Shown here piece after piece: positions 51,859-61,309 of a stretch of 64,000 nt of DNA. Origin of the DNA: Streptomyces sp. TRM70350. GTDB taxonomy: Bacteria; Actinomycetota; Actinomycetes; Streptomycetales; Streptomycetaceae. Position 1 is the stretch's first letter; each line of letters starts with the position of its first letter. Location: NCBI RefSeq assembly GCF_019219825.1, contig NZ_JAHUXH010000019.1, positions 1-64,000 on the forward strand. The letters are read 5' to 3'. Both the position numbers and the translations under genes were made by a program. A model generated the notes under the pieces. That model made no database searches and had not been told where the DNA came from. It worked only from the letters and a program-made list of their open reading frames with translations.

Positions 51859-52917
51859 TCACAGGTGGACCCCTCGTGCCGCCAGCCACGGCACCGGATC
51901 CACCCCCGACCCCAACTCCGGAGTGACCCGTACCTCGAAGTGCAGGTGCGGGCCGGTCGAGTTGCCGGTCGTGCCGGACTGACCGATCCACTGCCCCGGC
52001 ACCACACGATCCCCCTGGTCGACGGCGACCGAGGCGAGGTGGGCGTACTGCGTGTAGTAGCCGCCGGGGTGCTCGATCACGATCTGAATGCCGAAGGCGC
52101 CGCCGCAGGACACCTTCACGACCCGGCCGCCGCCGACCGCCCGCACCGGCGTACCGATCGGCACCGCGAAGTCCTGCCCGGTGTGCCGGTTCGCCCACAT
52201 CTTCCCGCCGCTGCCGAACCGCGCGGACAGCTGGTATTTCTCGACCGGCGACACCCACGGGCGGGTGACGGACACGTGCGGCTGATCGAGGCGGACGGCA
52301 CCCCGGCAGGTGCCCGACGCGGCGGAGGAGTCGGCCTCCGCCTGCAACCTCTCGCGGGCCTTCTCAAGTTTGCGCTCGATGTCCTGCTTCAGCGCCGCGA
52401 GCTCGGCGTTCCGCTGCTCCAGCGCCTCCCACTGCGCCGCGGCCTTCCCCTCGTCCGCCGCGAGCCTGGCCTCCGCACGACGGCTCTTGCTGATCGCGGT
52501 GTTCACGGCGACGTCCGCCTTCGACACCGCGTGCTGCCTACGCAGCAGTTCCTCGGGCTGGTCGGCGAGGAGCACGCGCGCGGTGAGGGGGATGTCCCCG
52601 CCACTGCGGTACTGGGCGCGCGCGATCCGGCCCAGGTCCTCGTGCAGGGCGGCGAGTTGCCGCCGTTCGCGGTCGAGGAGGTGGTCCAGCTGCTGAGCGC
52701 GCGCCCGATACGCCTCGGCCTGCCGCCGTCCCTCCTCGTACTGCCGTGTCGCCACGGCCGCCTCCTCGTACAGCCGCGCCACCTCGGCGCTGACACCGGG
52801 ATCGGGGCCGCCCCGGGCCGGGCTCCTCCCGGGCGTCTCGGTGGGCCGGGCCGCGAGCACGGCGAGCGCGCACAGCAGCGCCGGAACGAACCAGCGAAGG
52901 CGGCGGGATGAGCGCAT
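51859..52917 (-). CDS. Secreted M23 peptidoglycan endopeptidase with coiled coil
   Basis: 352 residues. Signal peptide (LRWFVPALLCALAVLAARPT), a long helical coiled coil (about 45-205, e.g. DRERRQLAALHEDLGRIARA), then an M23 LytM domain (about 230-345) with zinc ligands HTGQDFAVPIGTPV (His, Asp) and the catalytic HLHFEV. The layout is that of EnvC/NlpD- or RipA-like cell-wall hydrolases or their activators; intact ligands suggest an active enzyme. It faces the HAD gene convergently, with only 31 bases between. Confidence 0.9.
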   Translation of the reverse strand: MRSSRRLRWFVPALLCALAVLAARPTETPGRSPARGGPDPGVSAEVARLYEEAAVATRQYEEGRRQAEAYRARAQQLDHLLDRERRQLAALHEDLGRIARAQYRSGGDIPLTARVLLADQPEELLRRQHAVSKADVAVNTAISKSRRAEARLAADEGKAAAQWEALEQRNAELAALKQDIERKLEKARERLQAEADSSAASGTCRGAVRLDQPHVSVTRPWVSPVEKYQLSARFGSGGKMWANRHTGQDFAVPIGTPVRAVGGGRVVKVSCGGAFGIQIVIEHPGGYYTQYAHLASVAVDQGDRVVPGQWIGQSGTTGNSTGPHLHFEVRVTPELGSGVDPVPWLAARGVHL

Positions 52918-53135
52918 GTCAGCGATCCTGGCCCGCACGGCCGTCCGCGGTCCTGTCGAGGCGTACGCATGGGGGACCGCCGCCCACGGATGGAGCAGAG
53001 CACTACGGCCGAACAGGGGGCGGCTGGGGAACGGGCGACGAAGCTGCGGGCATGCTCCGATCCCCTTTATCCCGATGTGCCATGGAAACCCGAACCCCGA
53101 CCGGACCCCGGCCATCCCACACCCGCCAACACCGG
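52918..53135 (-). other. Gap between cydCD and the M23 gene
   Basis: 218 bases that must hold the M23 promoter. A relatively AT-rich word (ATAAAGGGGATCGG on the minus strand near 53062-53075) could be part of it. No clear hairpin to end the cyd transcript was found. Confidence 0.35.
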
Positions 53136-56100
53136 CTACCCCACCCCCACCAGCAGCTCCGCCTCCGCCTCCCGCTCGGCCATGGCTCGCAACGGCCCGT
53201 CCACCACGGCCAGCTCCGCGTACGGCCCGCGCTGTACCACACGCCCCTCGTCCAGCACGATCACCTCGTCCACGGCCTCCAGCCCGGCCAGCCGGTGCGT
53301 GATGAGCAGGGTCGTACGGCCCTCGGTGGCGGCGAGCAGATCCGCGGTGAGCGCGTCGGCCGTCGGCAGGTCGAGGTGCTCGGCGGGCTCGTCGAGGACG
53401 AGGACGGGGAAGTCGGCCAGCAGCGCACGGGCCAGCGCCAGTCGCTGCCGCTGTCCACCGGACAGCCGCGCCCCATGCTCGCCGACCAGCGTGTCGAGCC
53501 CCTCGGGCAGGCCGTCGGCCCAGTCGAGCAGCCGGGCTCGCTTCAGGGCGGCGCGCAGTTCGTCGTCGGTGGCGTCCTTCCTGGCGAGCAGCAGGTTCTC
53601 CCGCACCGAACTGTCGAAGAGGTGCGCGTCCTGCGCGCACAGCCCGACCAGCCGCCGTACGTCGTCGCCGTCCAGGGCGTACGCGTCCACGCCGCCCAGC
53701 GTGTAGGAGCCGGCGTCCGCGTCCAGGAAGCGCAGCAGCACCCGCGCGAGCGTCGTCTTGCCGGACCCGGACGCGCCGACCACGGCGACCCGGCGCCCCT
53801 TGTCGAGCGTCAGGTCGAGCCCGGCGAGCGCGTCCCGGTCCTGCCCGGCGTGCCGGGCCGTCAGGCTCTTGACGGTGATCGGGAACGGCGACGCGGGCGC
53901 CTGCCGCGGCCGCTCGGGTTCGCGGACGGGCTCGGAGGCGTCCAGCACCTCGTACACCCGCTCGGCGCTCTTGCGCACCCGCTGCCGGAACTGCACGGCG
54001 ATCGGCATCCCCAGCACGGCCTCGAAGGCGGCCAGCGGTGTGAGCACGACGACGGCCATCGCCACGCCGTTCAGCCGCCCGGCGGCGACCGCCTGGGCGC
54101 CCACGAGCGCGGCGGCCGTGACGGTCAGGCCGGAGATCAGCGCGGTGAGCCCGTCGCCGATCGCGGTGGCGGTCGCGGCGCGCGAGGCGATCCGGGTGAG
54201 CGCGGAGTCGGCCCGCCGGGTCTCGTCGGTTCGTGCGGGCAGGGCGCCGGCGACGGTGAGTTCCGCGGTGCCGGTGAGCAGGTCGGCCACGCGTGTCGCG
54301 AGCATCCCTCGGGCGGGGGCGAGCCTGCGTTCCGCGCGCCGCGCCACGGCGGCGGTGGCCAGCGGGACGCCGGCGCCCGCCGCGAGCAGTCCGACGGCGA
54401 GCACCGCTCCCGCCTCGGGCAGCAGCCAGCCGGTGAAGCCGACGGCGGCCGTGGAAACGGCGACCGCGGCACCGGCGGGCAGCAGCCACCTGAGCCAGTA
54501 GTCCTGCAGGGCGTCCACATCGGCGACGAGCCGCGACAGCAGGTCGCCCCGGCGGGCGTGGCGCAGCCCGGCGGGCGCCAGCCGTTCCAGTCGGCGGTAG
54601 ACGGCCACCCGGGTGTCGGCCAGCATGCGCAGCACCGCGTCGTGGGACATGAGCCGCTCGGCGTACCGGAACACGGCCCGCCCGATCCCGAAGGCGCGCG
54701 TGGCGGTCACGGCCACCATCAGATACAGCACGGGCGGCTGCTGCGAGGCCCGCGAGATGAGCCAGCCGGAGGTGGCCATGAGTCCGACGGCGCTGCCGAG
54801 GGCCAGGCTGCCGAGCAGCAGGGCCAGCCCGAGCCGTCCGCGCCGGGCACCGGACAGGGCACGGACGCGGGCGAGGACGCCACCGTCGGTGCGTGTCGCG
54901 GGTGCGGCCTCGTGCGTGTCCCGAAGGGCTTCGGGGGCCGGGAGCGTCTGGATCGTCCCTCGAAGGGTCTCGGAGGCCGGGGCCGCCTCGATCGTCCCTC
55001 GAAGGGACTCGGAGGCCGGGGCCGCCTCGATCGTCCCTCGAAGGGACTCGGACGCCGGGGCCGCCTCGATCGTCCCTCGAAGGGACTCGGACGCCGGGGC
55101 CGCCTCGATCGTCTCCCGGGCGGCCGCGAAGGCCGGGCCCATCTCGGTCGGACGGACTGCCTTCAGCGACGCCTCGGCGGCCGGGCGAGCGGGGGAGACA
55201 GCCTCGGCGGTCGCGCGAGCGGGGCAGACAGCCTCGTCGAGCCGCGCCGCCCGTTCAACCCCGCCCAGCCGCACCACCCGGTCCGCCACGCCCAGCAGCG
55301 CCGGTCGGTGCACGACCAGCAGCACGGTCCGCCCGGCCGCCAGCCGCCGTACCGCCGCCACGACTTCGGCCTCGGTCTGCCCGTCGAGCGCGGCCGTCGG
55401 CTCGTCGAGCAGCAGTACGGGCCGGTCCGCGAGGAAGGCCCGGGCCAGCGCGAGCCGCTGCCGCTGCCCGGCGGACAATCCGGCGCCGTCCTCGCCGAGC
55501 ACGGTGTCGACGCCCTGCGGGAGGGCGTCCACGAACGCGAGCGCTCCCGCGTCCGCCAACGCCCGGCGTACGGCGGCGGCGTCCGCGTCGGGGCGGGCCA
55601 GCCGTACGTTCTCGGCGATCGTCCCGGCGTACAGGTGCGGCCACTGCGGCACCCAGGCGATCCGCGCCCGCCACTGCTCCAGGTCGACCTCGGTGAGGTC
55701 CACTCCCCCGATCCGCACCCGCCCCTCGGTCGGCCGCACGAACCCCAGCAGCGCGTTCAGCAGCGTCGACTTGCCCACACCGCTCGGCCCGACGAGCGCG
55801 ACCGTCTCCCCGGGCTCGACGTCGAAAGTCACGTCGGACACGGCGTCCGTGGCCCGTCCCGGGTACCGGACGGTCACGCCCTCGAAGGACAGCGCACCCG
55901 CCGACGGGGTCCGGGTCCCCGACTCCGGCGCCGGCGTCTCCAGGACCGAGAAGATCTCCTCGGCCGCGGCGAGCCCCTCGGCCGCCGCGTGGTACTGCGC
56001 GCCCACCTGCCGCAGCGGCAGATACGCCTCGGGCGCGAGGATCAGGATGACCAGGCCGATGTAGAGGTCCATCTCGCCGTGCACGAGCCGCATGCCGATG

Positions 56101-56894
56101 GTCACGGCGACCAGCGCGACCGAGATCGTGGCGAGCAGCTCCAGCGCGAACGACGACAGGAACGCGATCCGCAGCGTGCGCATCGTGGCCTGCCGGTACT
56201 CGTCGGTGATCCGCTTGATCGACTCGGCCTGCGCCTTGGCCCGCCCGAACACCTTCAGGGTCGGCAGCCCGGCGACCACGTCCAGAAAGTGCCCGGACAA
56301 CCGGGACACCAGCCGCCACTGACGGTCCATCCGGGACTGGGTGGCCCAGCCGATCAGCACCATGAAGATCGGGATGAGCGGCAGGGTGCCGACGATGATG
56401 GCGGCGGAAACCCAGTCCTCGGTGACGATCCGCGCCAGCACGGCCACCGGTACGACCACCGCGAGGCCCAGCTGCGGCAGATAGCGCGAGAAGTAGTCGT
56501 CGAGGGCGTCGACTCCGCGCGTGGCGAGAGCGACCAGCGATCCGGTGCGCTGCCCGCTCAGCCACCCGGGACCGAGCTGCGCGGAGCGCTCCAGCAGCCG
56601 TCCCCGAAGCTCGGACTTCACCGCGGCACTGGCCCGGTGCGCGGCGAGTTCGGTGAGCCAGGAGACCAGCGCCCGACCGCAGGCGACGGCCACCAGCAGC
56701 ACGAGAGGAGTGCGGAGTTCCGCGACGGACATCCCGTGCTGGAACGCGCCGACAACCGTCTCGGCGATGAGCATGGCCTGGGCGACGACCAGCCCGGCGC
56801 CGACGGCACCCAGACCGACGACCGCCACCAGGAAGAGCCGGGTGGCGCGGGCGTGGCGCAGGAGACGCGGATCAATGGGTTTCACGTGAAACAT
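53136..56894 (-). CDS. cydCD: Fused CydD-CydC ABC exporter for cytochrome bd assembly
   Basis: 1252 residues. The first half (about 1-555, CydD-like) has six helices, Walker A GPSGVGKST, signature LSAGQRQRLALARAF, Walker B LLLDEPTAALD; the second (about 690-1252, CydC-like) has GASGSGKTT, LSGGQRQRLALARAL and LVLDEPAEHLD. They are joined by a repeat-rich linker. In enteric bacteria CydDC exports thiols or handles heme for cytochrome bd maturation. It follows cydB by 51 bases and is co-transcribed with cydAB. A perfect parS overlaps the start codon, encoding MFHVK, and another lies in the gap upstream. Confidence 0.93.
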   Translation of the reverse strand: MFHVKPIDPRLLRHARATRLFLVAVVGLGAVGAGLVVAQAMLIAETVVGAFQHGMSVAELRTPLVLLVAVACGRALVSWLTELAAHRASAAVKSELRGRLLERSAQLGPGWLSGQRTGSLVALATRGVDALDDYFSRYLPQLGLAVVVPVAVLARIVTEDWVSAAIIVGTLPLIPIFMVLIGWATQSRMDRQWRLVSRLSGHFLDVVAGLPTLKVFGRAKAQAESIKRITDEYRQATMRTLRIAFLSSFALELLATISVALVAVTIGMRLVHGEMDLYIGLVILILAPEAYLPLRQVGAQYHAAAEGLAAAEEIFSVLETPAPESGTRTPSAGALSFEGVTVRYPGRATDAVSDVTFDVEPGETVALVGPSGVGKSTLLNALLGFVRPTEGRVRIGGVDLTEVDLEQWRARIAWVPQWPHLYAGTIAENVRLARPDADAAAVRRALADAGALAFVDALPQGVDTVLGEDGAGLSAGQRQRLALARAFLADRPVLLLDEPTAALDGQTEAEVVAAVRRLAAGRTVLLVVHRPALLGVADRVVRLGGVERAARLDEAVCPARATAEAVSPARPAAEASLKAVRPTEMGPAFAAARETIEAAPASESLRGTIEAAPASESLRGTIEAAPASESLRGTIEAAPASETLRGTIQTLPAPEALRDTHEAAPATRTDGGVLARVRALSGARRGRLGLALLLGSLALGSAVGLMATSGWLISRASQQPPVLYLMVAVTATRAFGIGRAVFRYAERLMSHDAVLRMLADTRVAVYRRLERLAPAGLRHARRGDLLSRLVADVDALQDYWLRWLLPAGAAVAVSTAAVGFTGWLLPEAGAVLAVGLLAAGAGVPLATAAVARRAERRLAPARGMLATRVADLLTGTAELTVAGALPARTDETRRADSALTRIASRAATATAIGDGLTALISGLTVTAAALVGAQAVAAGRLNGVAMAVVVLTPLAAFEAVLGMPIAVQFRQRVRKSAERVYEVLDASEPVREPERPRQAPASPFPITVKSLTARHAGQDRDALAGLDLTLDKGRRVAVVGASGSGKTTLARVLLRFLDADAGSYTLGGVDAYALDGDDVRRLVGLCAQDAHLFDSSVRENLLLARKDATDDELRAALKRARLLDWADGLPEGLDTLVGEHGARLSGGQRQRLALARALLADFPVLVLDEPAEHLDLPTADALTADLLAATEGRTTLLITHRLAGLEAVDEVIVLDEGRVVQRGPYAELAVVDGPLRAMAEREAEAELLVGVG
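54955..55110 (-). repeat. 39-base minisatellite in the CydD-CydC linker
   Basis: Four near-identical 39-base units begin at 54955, 54994, 55033 and 55072, coding a 13-residue unit (SLRGTIEAAPASE frame), with a degenerate copy on each side. Units differ by one or two bases only, suggesting recent slippage. Confidence 0.8.
56879..56892. promoter_or_regulatory. parS (perfect consensus)
   Basis: GTTTCACGTGAAAC, perfect palindrome, overlapping codons 2-6 of cydCD. Bound by ParB in Streptomyces by established knowledge of the consensus. Confidence 0.9.
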
Positions 56895-56916
56895 GCCCTT
56901 CAGTCCCGTGGGGTGT

Positions 56917-56930
56917 GTTTCACGTGAAAC
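56917..56930. promoter_or_regulatory. parS (perfect consensus)
   Basis: GTTTCACGTGAAAC in the cydB-cydCD gap, 38 bases from the previous parS. It is extended to an 18-base palindrome by flanking TGT/ACA (TGTGTTTCACGTGAAACACA). Confidence 0.9.
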
Positions 56931-56945
56931 ACACCCCGGCCGGAC

Positions 56946-57950
56946 TCAATGTGCGGGTTCGGCGATGTGCTGCGTACCGATCCGCTTGCGGAACACCCAG
57001 TAGGTCCACGACTGGTAGAGCAGGACGATCGGTGTGGCGATCGCAGCGCACCAGGTCATGATCTTCAGGGTGTACGGGCTCGACGAGGCGTTGGTGACCG
57101 TCAGACTCCATCCCTCATCGAGCGAGGACGGCATGACGTTCGGAAACAGCGACAGGAAGAGCATCGCGACGGCGGCGACGATGGTGACGCCGGAGAGCGC
57201 GAACGACCAGCCCTCGCGCCCGGCCTGGTTCGCCACCAGCGCGACGACCAGCGCGGCCACCGCGACCACCATGGCGACCAGGCTCTTGCCGTTCCCGCTC
57301 TCGACCTGCGTCCACAGCAGGAAGAGCACCGCCAGCCCGGCCGTCACAAGACCGACCTGGAAGGCCAGCTTGCGGGCCCGCTCCCGGATGTCCCCGACCG
57401 TCTTGAGTGCTGTGAACACCGCACCGTGGAAGGTGAACAGCGTCAGCGTCACCAGACCGCCGAGCAGCGCGTACGGGTTGAACAGGTCCCAGAGGGTGCC
57501 GACGTACTCGAAGTTCCGGTCGATCTTCACGCCCCCGACGATGTTGCCGAAGGCCACACCCCACAGGAAGGCCGGGATCAGCGAGCACCAGAAGATCGCG
57601 TGCTCCCAGTTGCGCTGCCAGTTCTCCTCGGGCCGCTTGGCCCGGTACTCGAAGGCGACGCCCCGGACGATCAGGCAGATCAGGATGAGCAGCAGCGGCA
57701 GGTAGAAGCCCGAGAAGAGTGTCGCGTACCACTCGGGGAAGGCGGCGAACGTCGCGCCGCCGGCGGACAGCAGCCACACCTCGTTGCCGTCCCACACCGG
57801 ACCGATCGTGTTGATCAGCACGCGCTTCTCGGGCCGGTTACGGGCCAGCAGCTTGGTGAGGACACCGACCCCGAAGTCGAAGCCCTCCAGGAAGAAGTAG
57901 CCGGTCCACAGGACGGCGATCAGGACGAACCAGACGTCGTGCAGTTCCAT
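56946..57950 (-). CDS. cydB: Cytochrome bd oxidase subunit II
   Basis: 334 residues with eight or nine helices. CydB features: MELHDVWFVLIAVLWTGYFF, LEGFDFGVGVLTKLLARNRP, IGPVWDGNEVWLLSAGGATF (the conserved WDGNEVW), and the C-terminal PIVLLYQSWTYWVFRKRIG. With CydA it forms the quinol oxidase that reduces oxygen at high affinity without pumping protons. It starts 21 bases after the cydA stop. Confidence 0.95.
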   Translation of the reverse strand: MELHDVWFVLIAVLWTGYFFLEGFDFGVGVLTKLLARNRPEKRVLINTIGPVWDGNEVWLLSAGGATFAAFPEWYATLFSGFYLPLLLILICLIVRGVAFEYRAKRPEENWQRNWEHAIFWCSLIPAFLWGVAFGNIVGGVKIDRNFEYVGTLWDLFNPYALLGGLVTLTLFTFHGAVFTALKTVGDIRERARKLAFQVGLVTAGLAVLFLLWTQVESGNGKSLVAMVVAVAALVVALVANQAGREGWSFALSGVTIVAAVAMLFLSLFPNVMPSSLDEGWSLTVTNASSSPYTLKIMTWCAAIATPIVLLYQSWTYWVFRKRIGTQHIAEPAH

Positions 57951-57970
57951 GACTGTGCAGCTCCCTCGGC

Positions 57971-59476
57971 CTAGTACGAGAAGGCCATCGGCTTGTCGGC
58001 GTCACGGGCGTCGCCGCCGATCTTCGTGGGCGGGTTCAGGTCGGCCTCGGTGAGCTCGGGCGGGCCGGCCTTGACGTACTTCACGAGCAGCTTGACCTCG
58101 ATCACGGCGAGGATGGCGTAGAGCGTCGTGAAGGCGATCATCGAGGTGAGGATCTCGCCCTGGGAGACACCGGGGGAGACCGCGTCGCGGGTCTGGAACA
58201 GGCCGTAGACGACCCACGGCTGACGGCCCATCTCGGTGAAGATCCAGCCCCAGGAGTTGGCGATCAGCGGGAAGGCCATCGTCCAGACCGCCACCAGCCA
58301 GTACAGGCGGGTGAGTCGCGGGCGGAGCGGCGTCGTCAGCAGCACCAGATGCGGGACCTCCTCCTCCCCGGTTCGGTACGCGGCCGGCAGCAGGAACTTC
58401 TTCCGCGTGAGCCACAGCCCGAGCAGGCCGATGGAGAGCGACGCCATGCCGAAGCCGATCATCCAGCGGAAGCTCCAGTAGGCGACGGGGACGATGGGCT
58501 TGTAGTCACCGGGGCCGAACTTCTCCTGGAGGGCCTTGTTGGTGTCGTTGATGCCCGGCACGTACGACTCGAAGTCGCTGTGGGCCAGGAAGGAGAGCAG
58601 GCCGGGTATCTCCAGGGCCACCTTGTTGTGCCCCTTGTCGACGTCCCCGTACGCGAACACCGAGAAGGGCGCCGGCTTCTCGCCGTCCCACAGGGCCTCG
58701 GCCGCGGCCATCTTCATCGGCTGCTGCTCGTACATGACCTTGCCGAGGGTGTCTCCGCTGACCGCGGTGAGCAGGCCGCCGACCGCCACCGTGACCAGGC
58801 CGAGCCGGAGGGACGTCCGCATGACCGGGATGTGCTTCTTGCGCATCAGGTGGAAGGCGGCGATGCCCACCATGAAGGCGCCACCGGTCAGGAAAGCCGC
58901 GGAGAAGCTGTGGAAGACCTGGTTGAGCGTGGTGTTCTGGGTGAGCACGACCCAGAAGTCGGTGAGCTCGGCCCGTCCCTTCTCCTCGTTGATCCGGTAG
59001 CCGACCGGGTGCTGCATCCACGAGTTCGCCGCGAGGATGAAGTACGCCGACAGCAGCGTGCCGATCGAGACCATCCATATGCAGGCCAGGTGGATCTTTT
59101 TCGGCAGCTTGTCCCAGCCGAAGATCCACAGGCCGATGAAGGTGGACTCGAAGAAGAAGGCGATGAGGGCTTCGAAGGCGAGGGGCGCGCCGAAGACGTC
59201 ACCGACGAAGCGCGAGTAGGCGGACCAGTTCATGCCGAACTGGAACTCCTGCACGATGCCGGTGACGACACCCATGGCGATGTTGATCAGGAAGAGCTTG
59301 CCCCAGAACTTGGTCGCCCTGAGGTACTTCTCCTTCTCGGTGCGCACCCAGGCGGTCTGCAGGCCGGCCGTGAGGGCGGCGAGCGAGATCGTCAGGGGGA
59401 CGAACAGGAAGTGGTAGACGGTGGTGATGCCGAACTGCCATCGCGCCAGAGTCTCCGGCGCCAAAGCCAATTCCAC
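57971..59476 (-). CDS. cydA: Cytochrome bd oxidase subunit I
   Basis: 501 residues from GTG at 59476, preceded by AAGGAGAG; the upstream frame is not conserved-looking. Heme ligands: His in TTVYHFLFVP (about 20, b595), His in VFHSFSAAFLTGG (about 188, b558) and a Met further on; the quinol-site Q loop (about 250-340) is of moderate length; GWIFTEMGRQPWVVYG carries the GRQPW motif. First gene of the cyd operon, with a Rex operator 79 bases upstream, so induction under oxygen limitation through NADH/NAD ratio is expected. Confidence 0.97.
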   Translation of the reverse strand: MELALAPETLARWQFGITTVYHFLFVPLTISLAALTAGLQTAWVRTEKEKYLRATKFWGKLFLINIAMGVVTGIVQEFQFGMNWSAYSRFVGDVFGAPLAFEALIAFFFESTFIGLWIFGWDKLPKKIHLACIWMVSIGTLLSAYFILAANSWMQHPVGYRINEEKGRAELTDFWVVLTQNTTLNQVFHSFSAAFLTGGAFMVGIAAFHLMRKKHIPVMRTSLRLGLVTVAVGGLLTAVSGDTLGKVMYEQQPMKMAAAEALWDGEKPAPFSVFAYGDVDKGHNKVALEIPGLLSFLAHSDFESYVPGINDTNKALQEKFGPGDYKPIVPVAYWSFRWMIGFGMASLSIGLLGLWLTRKKFLLPAAYRTGEEEVPHLVLLTTPLRPRLTRLYWLVAVWTMAFPLIANSWGWIFTEMGRQPWVVYGLFQTRDAVSPGVSQGEILTSMIAFTTLYAILAVIEVKLLVKYVKAGPPELTEADLNPPTKIGGDARDADKPMAFSY

Positions 59477-59554
59477 GTCGTCTCTCCTTACATCGCCGTG
59501 GACACTGCGGCAGTTTGCCCCTTTTGCCCTACACATCCCAGGCAACGGGCGAGC

Positions 59555-59572
59555 TTGTGAACGCGTTCACAT
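59555..59572. promoter_or_regulatory. Rex operator (ROP) upstream of cydA
   Basis: TTGTGAACGCGTTCACAT matches the Streptomyces Rex site TTGTGAA-N4-TTCACAA at all but the last position. It lies 79-96 bases upstream of the cydA start. Rex represses cyd genes when NADH is low; this regulation is established in S. coelicolor. Confidence 0.9.
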
Positions 59573-59667
59573 TCACAAGCCATTATGACGCACGGATTCT
59601 CGATATCCGAAGGGGGGTCCCCTTACCCCCCGTCAACCCCTTGGCAGCAACTTCAACGTATTGTTGA

Positions 59668-60066
59668 ATGCCCGGCATGCAGACACAGCCGACACAGATC
59701 CGGATCTCCTGGCCCTCGGGGCACCTCACCGCGACCCTCGACGACACCCCGACGACGCGAGCCCTCGCCAAGGCACTGCCGCTCGCCTCCACCGCACGCA
59801 CTTGGGGCGAGGAGGTCTACTTCGACACGGGCGTCGCCGTTTCACGTGAAACGGACGCTCGGCAGGTCGTCGAGCCCGGCACGGTGGTCTTCTGGACCGA
59901 CGGCGACGCCCTCGCACTCCCCTACGGGCCCACGCCCATCTCCCGAGGCGACGAGTGCCGCCTCGCCAGCCCCTGCAACATCCTCGGCCGTATCGACGGC
60001 GATCCCCGCATCCTGGCGACGGTCCACGACGGCGACCCGATCCGGGTGGAGGTCATGGACGCCTGA
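59668..60066 (+). CDS. Cyclophilin-like fold protein (DUF3830/TM1367-like)
   Basis: 132 residues (ATG at 59668, or 59677; no ribosome site before either, so it may be leaderless). A small beta-barrel protein: IRISWPSGHLTATLDDTPTT, LPLASTARTWGEEVYFDTGV, VVEPGTVVFWTDGDALALPY, CNILGRIDGDPRILATVHDG. This matches the cyclophilin-like domain that lacks peptidyl-prolyl isomerase residues. Role unknown. A perfect parS lies in its middle, encoding AVSRET. Confidence 0.75.
   Translation: MPGMQTQPTQIRISWPSGHLTATLDDTPTTRALAKALPLASTARTWGEEVYFDTGVAVSRETDARQVVEPGTVVFWTDGDALALPYGPTPISRGDECRLASPCNILGRIDGDPRILATVHDGDPIRVEVMDA
59839..59852. promoter_or_regulatory. parS (perfect consensus)
   Basis: GTTTCACGTGAAAC inside the cyclophilin-like gene. 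Third exact parS within 3 kb. Confidence 0.9.
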
Positions 60067-60140
60067 GCGAGGGGACGATCTCCCAGGGTCTGGGCGACCG
60101 CCCCCTCGACTGTGCCGCCGCGGTCGCCGCCTCACCCTGC

Positions 60141-60210
60141 CTCAGAGCTCCTTCCGGTCCTCAGAGTTCCCGGACCTCAGAGCTCCTTCCTGACCTCGGA
60201 GTTCCCGGAC
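60141..60210. repeat. 35-base tandem duplication after the cyclophilin-like gene
   Basis: CTCAGAGCTCCTTCC...GAGTTCCCGGAC units at 60141-60175 and 60176-60210 with three differences, followed by fragments (CTTCAGAGCTCCCTTC) up to the hisC stop. Small internal inverted repeats (GGACCTCAGAG / CTCAGAGTTCC) are present. No coding role. Confidence 0.65.
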
Positions 60211-60229
60211 CTCAAGTCCCTTCAGGACT

Positions 60230-61309
60230 TCAGAGCTCCCTTCGGAACCCCTCCGCCACCTTCAGGAAGATGTCGTTCCCCTCGGCCTCCCCGACCGTCA
60301 CGCGCACACCCTCGCCCGGGAACGGCCGCACGACCACACCCGCCTGCTCGCACGCCGCCGCGAAGGCGACCGTGCGCTCGCCCAGCGGCAGCCACACAAA
60401 GTTGGCCTGGGTCTCGGGGACCGTCCAGCCCTTGTCACGCAGTCCGTCGACCACGCGATTGCGCTCACACACCAGCGACCCGACCCGGCCGAGCAACTCG
60501 TCCTCGGCGCGCAGCGAGGCGATCGCCGCCTCCTGCGCCAGCCGACTCACCCCGAACGGCACCGCCGTCTTGCGCAGCGCGGCCGCCACCGGTTCATGCG
60601 CGATGGCGAACCCGACGCGCAGACCAGCCAGGCCGTACGCCTTCGAAAACGTCCGCAGAACACAGACGTTGGCCCGCTCGCGGTACAGCTCGACGCCGTC
60701 CGGCACCTCGGGGTCGCGGATGAACTCGCGGTACGCCTCGTCGAGCACGACCAGCACATCGCCCGGCACCCGGTCCAGGAAGCGCTCCAGCTCGGCCCGC
60801 CGTACGGCCGTGCCGGTGGGGTTGTTGGGGTTGCAGACGAAGATCAGCCGCGTCCGGTCCGTGATCGCGTCCGCCATCGCGTCCAGGTCGTGCACGGCCC
60901 CCGGCGTCAGCGGCACCTGCACGGACGTGGCACCGCTGATCTGCGTGATGATCGGGTACGCCTCGAAGGAGCGCCAGGCGTAGATCACCTCGTCGCCGGG
61001 CCCGCTGGTGGACTGCACCAGCTGCTGGGCGACACCGACCGAGCCGGTGCCGGTGGCCAGGTGGGACGCGGGGACGCCGAAACGGTTGGACAGCTCGTTC
61101 ACCAGGTCCGTGCAGAACATGTCCGGGTAGCGGTTGAAGGACGAGGCGGCGGCCGTCACGCTCTCCATCACGCCGGGCAGCGGCGGATAGGGGTTCTCGT
61201 TGGAGGACAGCTTGTATGCCACCGGCCCGTCGGCCGCGGCCGGCCGACCCGGCTTGTAGGTGGGAATTCCCTCCAGCTCGGCGCGCAGCTTGGGGCTCGT
61301 CTCGCTCAC
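60230..61309 (-). CDS. hisC: Histidinol-phosphate (aromatic amino acid) aminotransferase
   Basis: 359 residues from GTG at 61309; GAGGAGGACTGCG precedes it. Fold type I PLP enzyme: YKLSSNENPYPPLPGV near the N-terminus, IFVCNPNNPTGTAV, VVLDEAYREF with the Asp for the pyridine nitrogen, LRTFSKAYGLAGLRVGFAIA with the Schiff-base Lys. It is isolated from other his genes, so it is probably the second HisC paralogue, acting on histidinol phosphate or on aromatic amino acids (fits pheA in the window). The terminal residues lie next to the 35-base repeats. Confidence 0.88.
   Translation of the reverse strand: MSETSPKLRAELEGIPTYKPGRPAAADGPVAYKLSSNENPYPPLPGVMESVTAAASSFNRYPDMFCTDLVNELSNRFGVPASHLATGTGSVGVAQQLVQSTSGPGDEVIYAWRSFEAYPIITQISGATSVQVPLTPGAVHDLDAMADAITDRTRLIFVCNPNNPTGTAVRRAELERFLDRVPGDVLVVLDEAYREFIRDPEVPDGVELYRERANVCVLRTFSKAYGLAGLRVGFAIAHEPVAAALRKTAVPFGVSRLAQEAAIASLRAEDELLGRVGSLVCERNRVVDGLRDKGWTVPETQANFVWLPLGERTVAFAAACEQAGVVVRPFPGEGVRVTVGEAEGNDIFLKVAEGFRREL

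Noticed and set aside
52908..56927. 1339-codon plus-strand open frame
   Set aside because: It is the back strand of cydCD, which has clear Walker A, signature and Walker B motifs in the other direction.
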